Assembly (NCBI GenBank): GCA_947503155.1
Contig: CANNCL010000001.1
Coordinates: forward strand, 124,001-188,000
Source of the DNA: an uncultured Erythrobacter sp.
Lineage (GTDB): Bacteria > Pseudomonadota > Alphaproteobacteria > Sphingomonadales > Sphingomonadaceae
DNA: 64,000 nucleotides
Reading direction: 5' to 3'
The position numbers and the translations under genes were made by a program. Below are positions 27,064 through 34,713 of the stretch, piece by piece. A model generated the notes under the pieces. That model was not told where the DNA came from, made no database searches, and saw only the letters and a list, made by a program, of their open reading frames with translations. Numbering within the stretch: position 1 is the first letter of the stretch; every line of letters starts with the position of its first letter.

Positions 27064-27274
27064 CCCCCTCTGTCGGGTGGACCTGAGAGCTTAGCGGGGT
27101 CGTAAGACGTCCCGGCTTTCCCCTTCGGTGGTGACAGGCAATGCGACCAAATCGCGCCGCGCCGTCACGCTTTCCAGAGTGCCTGTCCCTTGCGCGGTCC
27201 ATTTGCCTGAGAGTTTCCGAGGCGGTTGCTCCTTCGGCGCCGAACTCGGATTGCTCCGAGCCAATCTCTCCCGC
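27064..27274 (-). promoter_or_regulatory. Tandem glycine riboswitch upstream of gcvT
   Basis: Two glycine aptamers in series on the minus strand. Aptamer I (27274-27192) begins GCGGGAGAG and contains CGCCGAAGGAGCAA and the hallmark AAACTCTCAGGCAAATGGAC. Aptamer II (27181-27064) has CACCGAAGGGGAAAGCC and GCTCTCAGGTCCACC. The linker is about 10 nt. Glycine binding is known to raise expression of gcv operons through such tandem aptamers. The end of aptamer II is about 55 nt before the gcvT start, so control is more likely by translation or by a short expression platform near 27010-27063. Confidence 0.95.
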
Positions 27275-27403
27275 GAAAGACGCCGGAATCACTTCCGGCA
27301 GGCGCGGTCTATGTTGCGGATGCGAAATGGCGCGTCAATCGCGGACAGGTGCCATCGGAAAAATAATTGTGCACGGGAAAACCGCAGATCGTTTGATCCG
27401 GCC

Positions 27404-27769
27404 TTAAGAGCAGTCGCCTGCCGTCAATGTGTAACTTGCGCCGCTGCCTTCTGTCACTTCGACGCGGGCGCACCATGTGTCCGACACATTGGTGGTGAGG
27501 CGCGAAAGAATTTGCCGGTCGCCTGCCGGAATTGACGTGTTCCCGCTGTGCCGGGCGCGCGAATTGCCGATCAGTTCGATCTGATAATCGACCTGCTGCG
27601 TTACCGCGGATTGTGCGATCAGTTGAATTTCGACGCTGTCCCCGTTTTCTGAGACATTAAGCGCAAGCGCGCGTTCGGGTTCATTGCCGCCAGCGCTCGC
27701 GGCGCCGCCGCCAGCAACCATCGCAAATGCAGGTGTCAGGAAAGCCAATCGTTGAACGAAATTACGCAT
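27404..27769 (-). CDS. csgH: CsgH-like curli assembly protein
   Basis: Secreted protein of 121 residues with a signal peptide (MRNFVQRLAFLTPAFAMVAGG, cleavage near AASA-GG). The mature part is an Ig-like beta domain of about 95 residues: ALALNVSENGDSVEIQLIAQS, VDYQIELIGNS and a C-terminal CARVEVTEGSG...AGDCS pair of cysteines that may form a disulfide. This matches CsgC/CsgH, periplasmic inhibitors of premature curlin aggregation; CsgH is the alphaproteobacterial form. AAGAGG precedes ATG 27769. Last gene of the curli locus. Confidence 0.75.
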   Translation of the reverse strand: MRNFVQRLAFLTPAFAMVAGGGAASAGGNEPERALALNVSENGDSVEIQLIAQSAVTQQVDYQIELIGNSRARHSGNTSIPAGDRQILSRLTTNVSDTWCARVEVTEGSGASYTLTAGDCS

Positions 27770-27782
27770 TGTCGCCTCTTTT

Positions 27783-28640
27783 CTAATTGCCGCCCAATTG
27801 CTGAACGATTGCGGAGACAACAGCCTGCGTTTCTTCTGACAATTCGCTGGTTGGGTCGCCTTCGGCAGAGGTAGCCTGAGCGCTTGTTAACGCCTGATTG
27901 CCAAGCGCCACAGATGCGATGACTTGGTTGGAAAAATCGTCCGAATTGCCAGCATTGCGCGCCAGCCGCGAAATGGCCGCCTCCAACGTAGCGAGCCGCG
28001 CATTATCGAGCCCGCCGCCAAGCAGACTGTCTTCGGCAGAGCCGCCGGTGTTCTGTGCGAAATCGGCGGAGCGGGTTTCGATCCGCCCTGCGCAAAGTTC
28101 CTGAAGCGCCGGGATATCGCTGCTGCGGTCGCAAATATCGGTGCCTTCAACAGCGTCTAGCAACACTTGGCGTTCGGCCTGTGACAGCTGAGCCAGTGCT
28201 TCGCCAGATTGCCCCTCAGTGAGTTGGGCGACATCTTGTCCGCCGCGTTCACCGTTTGAAACTTGCGAAAGCGCCGCATTGGCTGGCGCTTGATCGCCGG
28301 GAAGCTGTTGCTGCTGAGCCGCCTGCGCGCGGGCGCGGGCTACGCTTTGCGGTGTGATTGCATCGGGGAAATAGACTTTGGAGGATGCGTCGACGCGCGC
28401 CGGTGCAGCGCGGGCCTCTTGCTGTGGTGCGGCATCCGGTGCGGCATCCTGCGGAGCCTGACCATCGGCGGCCTCTTCGCTGATATCCGCGCGGGTCGGC
28501 GCTTGCACAACGAATGCGGCATCGCCGCGTGCAACATTGTTCGGATTGTCCTGTGCCGCCGCGCCAGCGGGCGCGGCAAGGATTACGGCTGCCAGTGCGG
28601 CGCTAGCCAGAGCGTGTCTGGAAACAAGCAGGCGCGCCAT
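27783..28640 (-). CDS. Secreted protein of unknown function in the curli locus
   Basis: A 285-residue protein with a signal peptide (ALASAALAAVILAAPAGAAAQ). Residues 45-130 are an Ala/Gln/Pro/Asp-rich, probably disordered linker including AQQQQLPGD. A central block around residue 170 reads ICDRSSDIPALQELCAGRIE, with two cysteines that could pair. The C-terminal third is helical and ends SAIVQQLGGN. No curlin repeats. It starts 5 bp after the CsgB-like gene and ends 13 bp before the CsgH-like gene start, so it is clearly part of the operon. I do not recognise a named family; a chaperone or nucleator-accessory role is inference. Confidence 0.78.
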   Translation of the reverse strand: MARLLVSRHALASAALAAVILAAPAGAAAQDNPNNVARGDAAFVVQAPTRADISEEAADGQAPQDAAPDAAPQQEARAAPARVDASSKVYFPDAITPQSVARARAQAAQQQQLPGDQAPANAALSQVSNGERGGQDVAQLTEGQSGEALAQLSQAERQVLLDAVEGTDICDRSSDIPALQELCAGRIETRSADFAQNTGGSAEDSLLGGGLDNARLATLEAAISRLARNAGNSDDFSNQVIASVALGNQALTSAQATSAEGDPTSELSEETQAVVSAIVQQLGGN

Positions 28641-28645
28641 ACGGG

Positions 28646-29302
28646 TCAGCGGTCACCGCCGCCGGTATTGGTTTGAAGAATTTGCATCGCTGCGCCGCCC
28701 GTTTGGGTGATTTCCAGATCGGAAAGACCGGAGCCATCTTGAACCCATTCAAGGCGGTTGCCCGAATTAAGCTGCGTCGCGGTCATCGTATTCGCATCGC
28801 CGTTTTGCGTCAGACGCGCTTGGTTGTCCGAACCATCTTGGATCAAAACCAGCGAATTGTCCGATCCCGACTGCACAACCTCAGCCGCGGTTCCGATCAG
28901 GCCATTGTCACGCTGAAATAGCGAAGCCGCATTGCCATTGCCTTGCTGCATAAGGATGGCGGTTGCTTGCCCTTCCCCTTCTTGCGCAATTGTGGCTGCA
29001 TTATCGTCGCCAGTCTGGGCCACGCGCAGAAAATGCGTGCCGCCGTCCGACTGATCGAGGTTAGCGTTATTGTCGTTGCCATTCTGGCTCAGCTCTGCGG
29101 TTTGTCCGTTATTGGCCTGAGCAACATCGGCAACATTGCCGTTGCCGATCTGATCCACGAACACATTTTCGGTGCCAGCAGGAGGAATTTCGATATCCTC
29201 AATCGCTTGCGCCGATAGCGGTGACGCCGCGATGCCAACGGCCAGTGAACAGGCTGCAAAGGCTTGCAAGAGCTTGACCGAACCAGATGTCATAATGTGC
29301 AT
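28646..29302 (-). CDS. Minor curlin, CsgB-like
   Basis: A 218-residue secreted curlin-repeat protein: signal peptide (KLLQAFAACSLAVGIAASPLSAQA), then roughly eight 22-residue repeats built from half-repeats such as VDQIGNGNVADVAQ, ELSQNGNDNNANLDQ and RLTQNGDANTMTATQ. It is smaller and more irregular than the four large curlins, has charged and bulky residues at repeat edges, and sits with the accessory genes, as a CsgB-type nucleator would. CsgB role is inferred. Start is 29302 or the in-frame ATG at 29293. Confidence 0.8.
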   Translation of the reverse strand: MHIMTSGSVKLLQAFAACSLAVGIAASPLSAQAIEDIEIPPAGTENVFVDQIGNGNVADVAQANNGQTAELSQNGNDNNANLDQSDGGTHFLRVAQTGDDNAATIAQEGEGQATAILMQQGNGNAASLFQRDNGLIGTAAEVVQSGSDNSLVLIQDGSDNQARLTQNGDANTMTATQLNSGNRLEWVQDGSGLSDLEITQTGGAAMQILQTNTGGGDR

Positions 29303-29488
29303 ACTCGTTTCATACTCGAAAACCGCAGAATTGGCGAGCGATCGTGCCCGCCCTGCCTCATGTTCTTAGCGTCTCGTCCGTTACCGCTTGGACGGAACGC
29401 CTCGCGCAAGTCATGTCACATTGGCCGGGCCATTATGACTGTCACCTGAAACATACACGCCGTGAAATGCCGTATGTTCGGTAAGAAA

Positions 29489-29515
29489 CGCCGGGCGAGC
29501 ATTGCCCGCCCGGCG
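29489..29515 (-). terminator. Rho-independent terminator after large curlin 4
   Basis: A perfect 9-bp stem CGCCGGGCG/CGCCCGGCG with a 9-nt loop, followed on the minus strand by TTTCTTA. It lies about 12 bp after the stop of the 591-residue curlin. The 225-bp spacer up to the CsgB-like gene suggests that the accessory genes have their own promoter or depend on read-through. Confidence 0.8.
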
Positions 29516-29527
29516 ATCTCATGCGTC

Positions 29528-31303
29528 TTAGATGGCCGGGGCTGTGCCCTGCGTCACTGTCGTTGTGTTTCCGGTGCCGTCTTGGAAGACATCGGATGAG
29601 CTACCGTCGAATTGCATGACCGTTGCAGAATTGGTCGAACCTTCCTGCTCAATCACGCTGATATTGCCGTCGCCGTCCTGAAGGACGTCCGCGACGTTCA
29701 AACCGCCAATGTCAGCAACGTTTTGAGTGATGCTGCTTTCATTGTCCGAACCGTCTTGGTCGACCAATGCCATATTGCCATCGGCGCCTATACCGGCGCT
29801 GCCAGCGAAGCCTTGATCGATAAAGCTGACGTTACCATCGCCGCCGCCTTGGATGACCGCTGCGACGCTGTCGTCGCTGTTTTGGAAGATGACAGCAGTA
29901 CCATTGGTGCCCGACTGATCAATATCTGCGTCGCCGCCATTACCGCCAAAGTCACCTTGCGCCACGATAGCTTCACCGCCTGCGCCGATCTGAGTGACGA
30001 ATGCGACTTGCGCATCACCGCCTTGAAGGATCAGCGAACTCAGATTGTCACCGGCTTGCTCGGAAGTCGCGCTGGCATTTGATGCGCCTGTTACAACGCC
30101 GCCGCCAAGAGCCGTTGTATCACCCTGAATAATGCCAGAGAAACTGTTGGTCCCGCTGGTTTGTGTGATGGTTGCGACATTGAGCGTATCCGGCGCGCCG
30201 TCGACAACATCACCGGTCTGCACAATCGCAGCATCGGCGCCGTCTGTGGCGGCACCCTGAGTGATAGTGGCGTTATCAGCGCGAGCCTGATCAATTTGCT
30301 CAACAGTGGCAAAGCCGTTCGCACCGTCTTGGGTCACGGTCGCGAAATTGTTGCCGTCATTGGGACCAGCATTGCGGCCATCTTGGAACACAGCAGACGT
30401 GTTAGACGTACCGGTTTGGGTCACAGTTGCGGTTTGACCAATCGCGCCCGAGTCATCCTGAGAAATGTCAGAATTGTTGCCGGTACCGCTTTGGTTGAGG
30501 GTCGCGAGATTACGGCGGCCTTCCTGAAACACGGTGGAAATGCCATCATCGCCCGTCTGCGTCACATTGGCTGTTTGCTGACGGCCTTCTTGTTCGACAT
30601 CAGAGCTATTCGTATTGCCCGATTGCGTAACGTTAGCAACTTGCTGACGACCAATTTGGGAGACGATTGAAATGGCATCGTCGCCAGACTGGAGGACGGC
30701 TGCATTCTGTTGACGGTTTAGCTGCGTCACGTCCGAGCTGTTGCCCGAACCGGTTTGCGTCACGGTCGCGGTAATATTGCCGTCATTGGTGCCGCCGCCA
30801 AAATCGCTCTGCGTGATGATCGAAGAATGATCGTCGCCGGTTTGATTGACCGTGGCGAGGAAATTGTCGGCATCATCGTTATTCGCGGTTTGCGCGATGT
30901 CCGATGCGCTAGCACCCGCCTGATTAACCACTGCCGTGAGGCCAGTATTGTTGGCGCCCGCACCCGTCTGATTGACGATTGAATCGGCACCGCCGGTTTG
31001 GGTCACGGTTGCTGTGAAACCGTTCGCGCCAACGCCTGAGGCGTCCTGAGTGATATTCGAAATGTTATCATCTGCGCCCTGATCGACAATCGCGGCCAAA
31101 GTCGAACCATCTTGTTCGATGTCAGAAACATTGCCGGCACCGGTTTGATCGACATCGGCGTTAAGAGTGTCGCCGTCCTGATCGAGAACGCTGCAATTGC
31201 CTACCGCGCCTACGCATTCAGCAGGTGTGACGGCTTGACCAAATACGGGCGCTGCTGCTGCCATGGCCAGGATTGATACCCCTGCAAAAATTGTCTTCTT
31301 CAT
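29528..31303 (-). CDS. Large curlin-repeat amyloid protein 4 (591 residues)
   Basis: Secreted CsgA-like protein. Signal peptide MKKTIFAGVSILAMAAAAPVFG then a mature N-terminus with two cysteines (AECVGAVGNC). The rest is a long run of curlin repeats, about 22 residues each made of two strands with Gln and Asn ladder positions (VTQTGTSNTSAVFQDG, QVANVTQSGNTNSSDVEQEG). By length that is about 25 units against five in E. coli CsgA. AGGAG lies 9 nt before the ATG. The C-terminal about 200 residues share the QGDTTALGG block and ending (DGTGNTTTVTQGTAPA) with curlin 2, so they are recent paralogues. Expected to pass through CsgG and polymerise on the surface. Confidence 0.9.
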   Translation of the reverse strand: MKKTIFAGVSILAMAAAAPVFGQAVTPAECVGAVGNCSVLDQDGDTLNADVDQTGAGNVSDIEQDGSTLAAIVDQGADDNISNITQDASGVGANGFTATVTQTGGADSIVNQTGAGANNTGLTAVVNQAGASASDIAQTANNDDADNFLATVNQTGDDHSSIITQSDFGGGTNDGNITATVTQTGSGNSSDVTQLNRQQNAAVLQSGDDAISIVSQIGRQQVANVTQSGNTNSSDVEQEGRQQTANVTQTGDDGISTVFQEGRRNLATLNQSGTGNNSDISQDDSGAIGQTATVTQTGTSNTSAVFQDGRNAGPNDGNNFATVTQDGANGFATVEQIDQARADNATITQGAATDGADAAIVQTGDVVDGAPDTLNVATITQTSGTNSFSGIIQGDTTALGGGVVTGASNASATSEQAGDNLSSLILQGGDAQVAFVTQIGAGGEAIVAQGDFGGNGGDADIDQSGTNGTAVIFQNSDDSVAAVIQGGGDGNVSFIDQGFAGSAGIGADGNMALVDQDGSDNESSITQNVADIGGLNVADVLQDGDGNISVIEQEGSTNSATVMQFDGSSSDVFQDGTGNTTTVTQGTAPAI

Positions 31304-31369
31304 GTTTTCTAACTCCTAGTAGTCGGCCCTGAGGCTCATTTATCGCCCTTGGGGGCCTATAGGGAAACA

Positions 31370-31394
31370 CCGGACGAGCCCCCCGCTCGCCCGG
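31370..31394 (-). terminator. Hairpin behind large curlin 3
   Basis: Stem CCGGGCGAGC/GCTCGTCCGG on the minus strand, with a run of G in the loop. The one non-Watson-Crick position is a G-U pair on the minus strand but an A-C mismatch on the plus strand, which favours a structure in the curli transcript. Only a weak T-run (TGTTTCC) follows, so it may be a partial terminator or a stability element. Confidence 0.6.
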
Positions 31395-31416
31395 AATTAT
31401 TCGTGTCCGCTTATGC

Positions 31417-33441
31417 TTACGGTGTGCCTTGTGTGACAAATGTCGAGTTGCCAGTGCCGGATTGAGTCACGCTTGAAACATGCGCATCGTCGAATTGGCC
31501 GACAGTGATGGCGTTGCTGTCCCCGCTCTGATCGATCGTGCTGCTTGCTCCGTCAGCAAGTTGATCAACATCAATCGTGTTGCTCCCAGCGCCAAATGCG
31601 CCGTTCTGAAGGATGTCACTGGTGTTGCCATTGCCTTGCTGAAGGACGTCGACCGAGTCGTTGTCGGCGCCACGCTGGGTGATAGTACTGGTGTTGTTGT
31701 TGCCGGTCTGGATCAGGGCGACATTGTTGTTGCCTCCGTCATCCCCTGCCGGAATCTGGGCGATCGTGCTGATGTTACCATCACCCGTTTGTTCAACATC
31801 GAGGAAGTTCGGAGAGTCTCCACCCTGAAACGCGGTCGATGTGTTTCCGTCACCGATCTGATCAACAAATGCTGTGCCAATACCAGGAGGACCAAAGCTA
31901 TCTCTGGTTGTCTGCGTTAGCGTGGAGGTGTTGTTGCTTCCGAACTGGACGTTCTCGGCTTGGTTAGTCAGGCCAGACTGATTGATCGTGGAGTTGTTGT
32001 TGGTACCGCCACCTTGATCAATCAGCGCATCGTTATCGCTAACGCCGCCGCCATTGCCGGTTTGGTTGATGGTTGCAAAGCTGGCGTCAGCCGAACCTTG
32101 TTGGAAGATGAAGGCGTCATCGCCCGAAGCATCAGTGGTCTGGTTGACTGTCGCAAAGCTATTCGTCCCGAACTGCAACGCAGTGGCTGAATTGTCGCTA
32201 CCTGTACCTGTCTGCGCGATGGTGCCAGTACTGCCAGAGCCCGTCTGCGTGACGAAAGCTTCGTTGTTGTCGCCTTGACCATCAACGCCGTCCGCGGCCT
32301 GATTGATGTTCGCGATGTTGTTGTCGCCAGATTGGTCAACGAAAGCGCCGACATTCTCGCCCGGATTGGTTTGATCAACATCTGACATGTTGCCATCGCC
32401 CGATTGCGACACATCAGCCAAAACGGTGCGGAACAATGTGTTGTTGGTACCGTCCTGATTAATGGTCGAGGCGTTGTCTGATCCCTCTTGATTGACCAGG
32501 GCGGTAATGCCGACGCCATCATTTTCAGGCCCCTGCTGAACGAAGGAATCGTTGTTTCCTCCTGCGTTCACAACGTTCTGATTAACAGTAACCGTTGATC
32601 CGAACGGACCGTCCTGAAGGATGTCAGAATTGTTGCCAGTTCCACCTTGGTTGAGAGTCGCGTTGAGGCTGAAACGGTCCTGAGTGATGGTCGACGTGCC
32701 ATCGGTGCCCGTTTGAGTCACAGTGGCCGTTCCGCCAGCGCCAGGCAGCTGATTGATCACAGAGGCATTGTTGATGCCGGTTTGATCAACAGTCGCGGTC
32801 TGAGTGCGACCCGTGCCCGCTTGGTTGATCAACGAAGAGTGATCGTCGCCCGTTTGGTTGACGCTGGCGATAACACCATTGCTGCTGGTGCCCGAAAGCG
32901 TTTGGTTGATTTCAGAAGAGCTGAGACCATCTTGCGTGACGATTGCTGTCGCCGCTGCAGCACCGCCGCTTGAGCTGTTTGCTTGAATAACAAGCGATTC
33001 AGCGCCGTTCGCTTGGACGATATCTGCGTCAACCGCTCCATCTGTTGCGGTCGCAGTTTGGATCACGCCAGAGAAATTGCCATCTCCTGTCTGATCGACA
33101 TTCGCCGTGACCAAGCCGGTTGAGGCGCCAGTCGATGATTGGATAATGTTGGATTCGTTGCCGTTGCCGGCCTGACCAACGATTGCAGATGGGTCACCAA
33201 TGGCAACGCTGTCGCTATCCTGAAGGATGCCGGACAAGTTGTTGTCGCCGTCTTGATCGACATCAGCGCCCAAGCCTGTTCCGTCTTGGACGATTTCGGA
33301 ATCGTTGCCGTCACCAGTTTGATCGACAGCAGCAGCGTTGTCGCTGCCTGTCTGATCGATAGTCGACGTGCTCTGCGCAAGTGCGGGAGCCGAAACGGTC
33401 AGCGCCAAAATCGATGCGCCTGTGAGGATGGTCTTTTTCAT
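31417..33441 (-). CDS. Large curlin-repeat amyloid protein 3 (674 residues)
   Basis: The largest of the four curlins. The start is ATG 33441 (MKKTILTGASILALTVSAPALAQ) with AAGGG about 9 nt upstream; the frame opens 36 bp earlier. After the signal peptide come about 29 imperfect curlin units (STIDQTGSDNAAAVDQTGDG, DVDQDGDNNLSGILQDSDSV, ADVSQSGDGNMSDVDQ), rich in Gln, Asn, Gly, Ser and Thr, without cysteines. One non-repeat insertion (RDSFGPPGIGTAFVDQ) interrupts the array about residue 525. The C-terminus (SSVTQSGTGNSTFVTQGTP) matches curlins 2 and 4. Exported through CsgG; fibre subunit by inference. Confidence 0.9.
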   Translation of the reverse strand: MKKTILTGASILALTVSAPALAQSTSTIDQTGSDNAAAVDQTGDGNDSEIVQDGTGLGADVDQDGDNNLSGILQDSDSVAIGDPSAIVGQAGNGNESNIIQSSTGASTGLVTANVDQTGDGNFSGVIQTATATDGAVDADIVQANGAESLVIQANSSSGGAAAATAIVTQDGLSSSEINQTLSGTSSNGVIASVNQTGDDHSSLINQAGTGRTQTATVDQTGINNASVINQLPGAGGTATVTQTGTDGTSTITQDRFSLNATLNQGGTGNNSDILQDGPFGSTVTVNQNVVNAGGNNDSFVQQGPENDGVGITALVNQEGSDNASTINQDGTNNTLFRTVLADVSQSGDGNMSDVDQTNPGENVGAFVDQSGDNNIANINQAADGVDGQGDNNEAFVTQTGSGSTGTIAQTGTGSDNSATALQFGTNSFATVNQTTDASGDDAFIFQQGSADASFATINQTGNGGGVSDNDALIDQGGGTNNNSTINQSGLTNQAENVQFGSNNTSTLTQTTRDSFGPPGIGTAFVDQIGDGNTSTAFQGGDSPNFLDVEQTGDGNISTIAQIPAGDDGGNNNVALIQTGNNNTSTITQRGADNDSVDVLQQGNGNTSDILQNGAFGAGSNTIDVDQLADGASSTIDQSGDSNAITVGQFDDAHVSSVTQSGTGNSTFVTQGTP

Positions 33442-33517
33442 ATTCTTGCCCTTCGAATGGTTTGCTTTGCGACTCATTCGGTATTTTTTGGGGATCTAAC
33501 GCCCCTCTTTTAGTGAT

Positions 33518-33546
33518 GCTGGGCAGGCCCCCTGGCCCGCCCAGCA
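33518..33546 (-). terminator. Hairpin behind large curlin 2
   Basis: Perfect 8-bp stem TGCTGGGC/GCCCAGCA about 15 bp after the stop of curlin 2, with further GC pairing possible in the loop. On the minus strand it is followed by ATCACTAAAAGAGG, not a T-run, so it may be a processing or stability hairpin rather than a full terminator. Confidence 0.6.
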
Positions 33547-33560
33547 TTTATTCATTCGCC

Positions 33561-34601
33561 TTACGGCGCCGGTGTGCCTTGAGTGACATTGGCAGTGTTG
33601 CCAGTGCCGTTTTGCGACACGCTCGAGCTGTTGCCATCTTGGAACTGAGCAACATCAGCCGTGTTGCCCGAACCTTCTTGGAAGATGAAGCTGGTGTTGT
33701 TGTTGCCCTCTTGCGCAGAAGTCGCAGCGTTCGTGCCACCAGCCGTCAGAGCATTTTGCTCAATACCGCTGAAGTTGCCGTCGCCTTCTTGCGAAATATT
33801 GGCCGCGTTGGTGTCGCCGCCAGCAAAGAAACCTTGATCGACGAATGCTTGGTTGCCATCGCCACTCACCTGAACGACGAAAGCGTCATTCAAGCTGCTG
33901 TTCTGCGCCACTTCGACAATGCCGTTATCGCCGATCTGTTGCACGAACGAATTGCTGCTGCCGTCGCTAAATGCGCCCTGCACCACTTGTGCAGAGTTGC
34001 CGGAGCCCCCAAAATTCTGATCGATAAGCGACGTTTGATCCCCGCCACCTTGTACAGAGAGAGCGAAGTTGTCGGCGTTTGATTGTAGGATGAACGAGTT
34101 CGAATCGAACCCGCTAGTCAAGGTGCCGCCGACCGACGTTGTATCGCCTTGCACGATCACAGCGGCGTTATTCACGCCGCCGCCTTGAAAGGTCGTTGCA
34201 GAACTACCTGTCACGTTAGTTTGGAAAATCTCAGAGGTGCTGCCAGTCGCAGACGCCTGGTCAGCAGTAGCGGTGTTCCCGTCAGACGTGCCGTCTTGCG
34301 TAATGTCAACGAACGACCCGTTCGAACCAGCAAATTGGGTGACCGAAGCGGTGTTTGAACCGGTTGCTGTCTGGTCGATGTCCGACGAGTTGGCCGGGGT
34401 ACCGACATTTTCACGCTGATCGACAGTAGCGACGTTGTTGTCACCGACTTGCTCAATTTCAGACGAGTTGGTTTCCTGTTGCATAACGGTCGCAAGGTTG
34501 CCGTTGCCGGTTTGGTCAACAGTCGACGTGCTCTGCGCGAAGGCCGGTCCGGCCATCGCGAGCGCCAACAGGGATGCGCCAGTTAGAATTGTCTTTTTCA
34601 T
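33561..34601 (-). CDS. Large curlin-repeat amyloid protein 2 (346 residues)
   Basis: Shortest of the four. Signal peptide MKKTILTGASLLALAMAGPAFAQ, nearly identical to that of curlin 3, then about 14 curlin units (STVDQTGNGNLATVMQ, SEIEQVGDNNVATVDQ). AGAGGAAC precedes the ATG by about 8 nt. From about residue 140 onward (VQGDTTSVGG to the NGTGNTANVTQGTPAP end) it parallels the C-terminal third of curlin 4, including the shared AFVDQGFFAGG/SFIDQGFAGS block. This points to duplication of a whole gene followed by gain or loss of internal units. Confidence 0.9.
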   Translation of the reverse strand: MKKTILTGASLLALAMAGPAFAQSTSTVDQTGNGNLATVMQQETNSSEIEQVGDNNVATVDQRENVGTPANSSDIDQTATGSNTASVTQFAGSNGSFVDITQDGTSDGNTATADQASATGSTSEIFQTNVTGSSATTFQGGGVNNAAVIVQGDTTSVGGTLTSGFDSNSFILQSNADNFALSVQGGGDQTSLIDQNFGGSGNSAQVVQGAFSDGSSNSFVQQIGDNGIVEVAQNSSLNDAFVVQVSGDGNQAFVDQGFFAGGDTNAANISQEGDGNFSGIEQNALTAGGTNAATSAQEGNNNTSFIFQEGSGNTADVAQFQDGNSSSVSQNGTGNTANVTQGTPAP

Positions 34602-34673
34602 TCTCAGTTCCTCTTAGTGGAAATGTTCAATTCGAATTTTCTAAGATCAAGGGCCAATGCCCTGACCGGGAAA

Positions 34674-34700
34674 GTTCAAGCCGGCAAAGCCAGCTCGAAC
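34674..34700 (-). terminator. Rho-independent terminator behind large curlin 1
   Basis: A 12-bp stem on the minus strand (GTTCGAGCTGGC/GCCGGCTTGAAC, loop TTT) that includes two G-U pairs, both mismatches on the opposite strand, followed by TTTCCC. It lies 14 bp after the curlin 1 stop. Strand-specific pairing identifies it as an RNA element of the curli transcript. Confidence 0.75.
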
Positions 34701-34713
34701 TCGATTATTCAGT

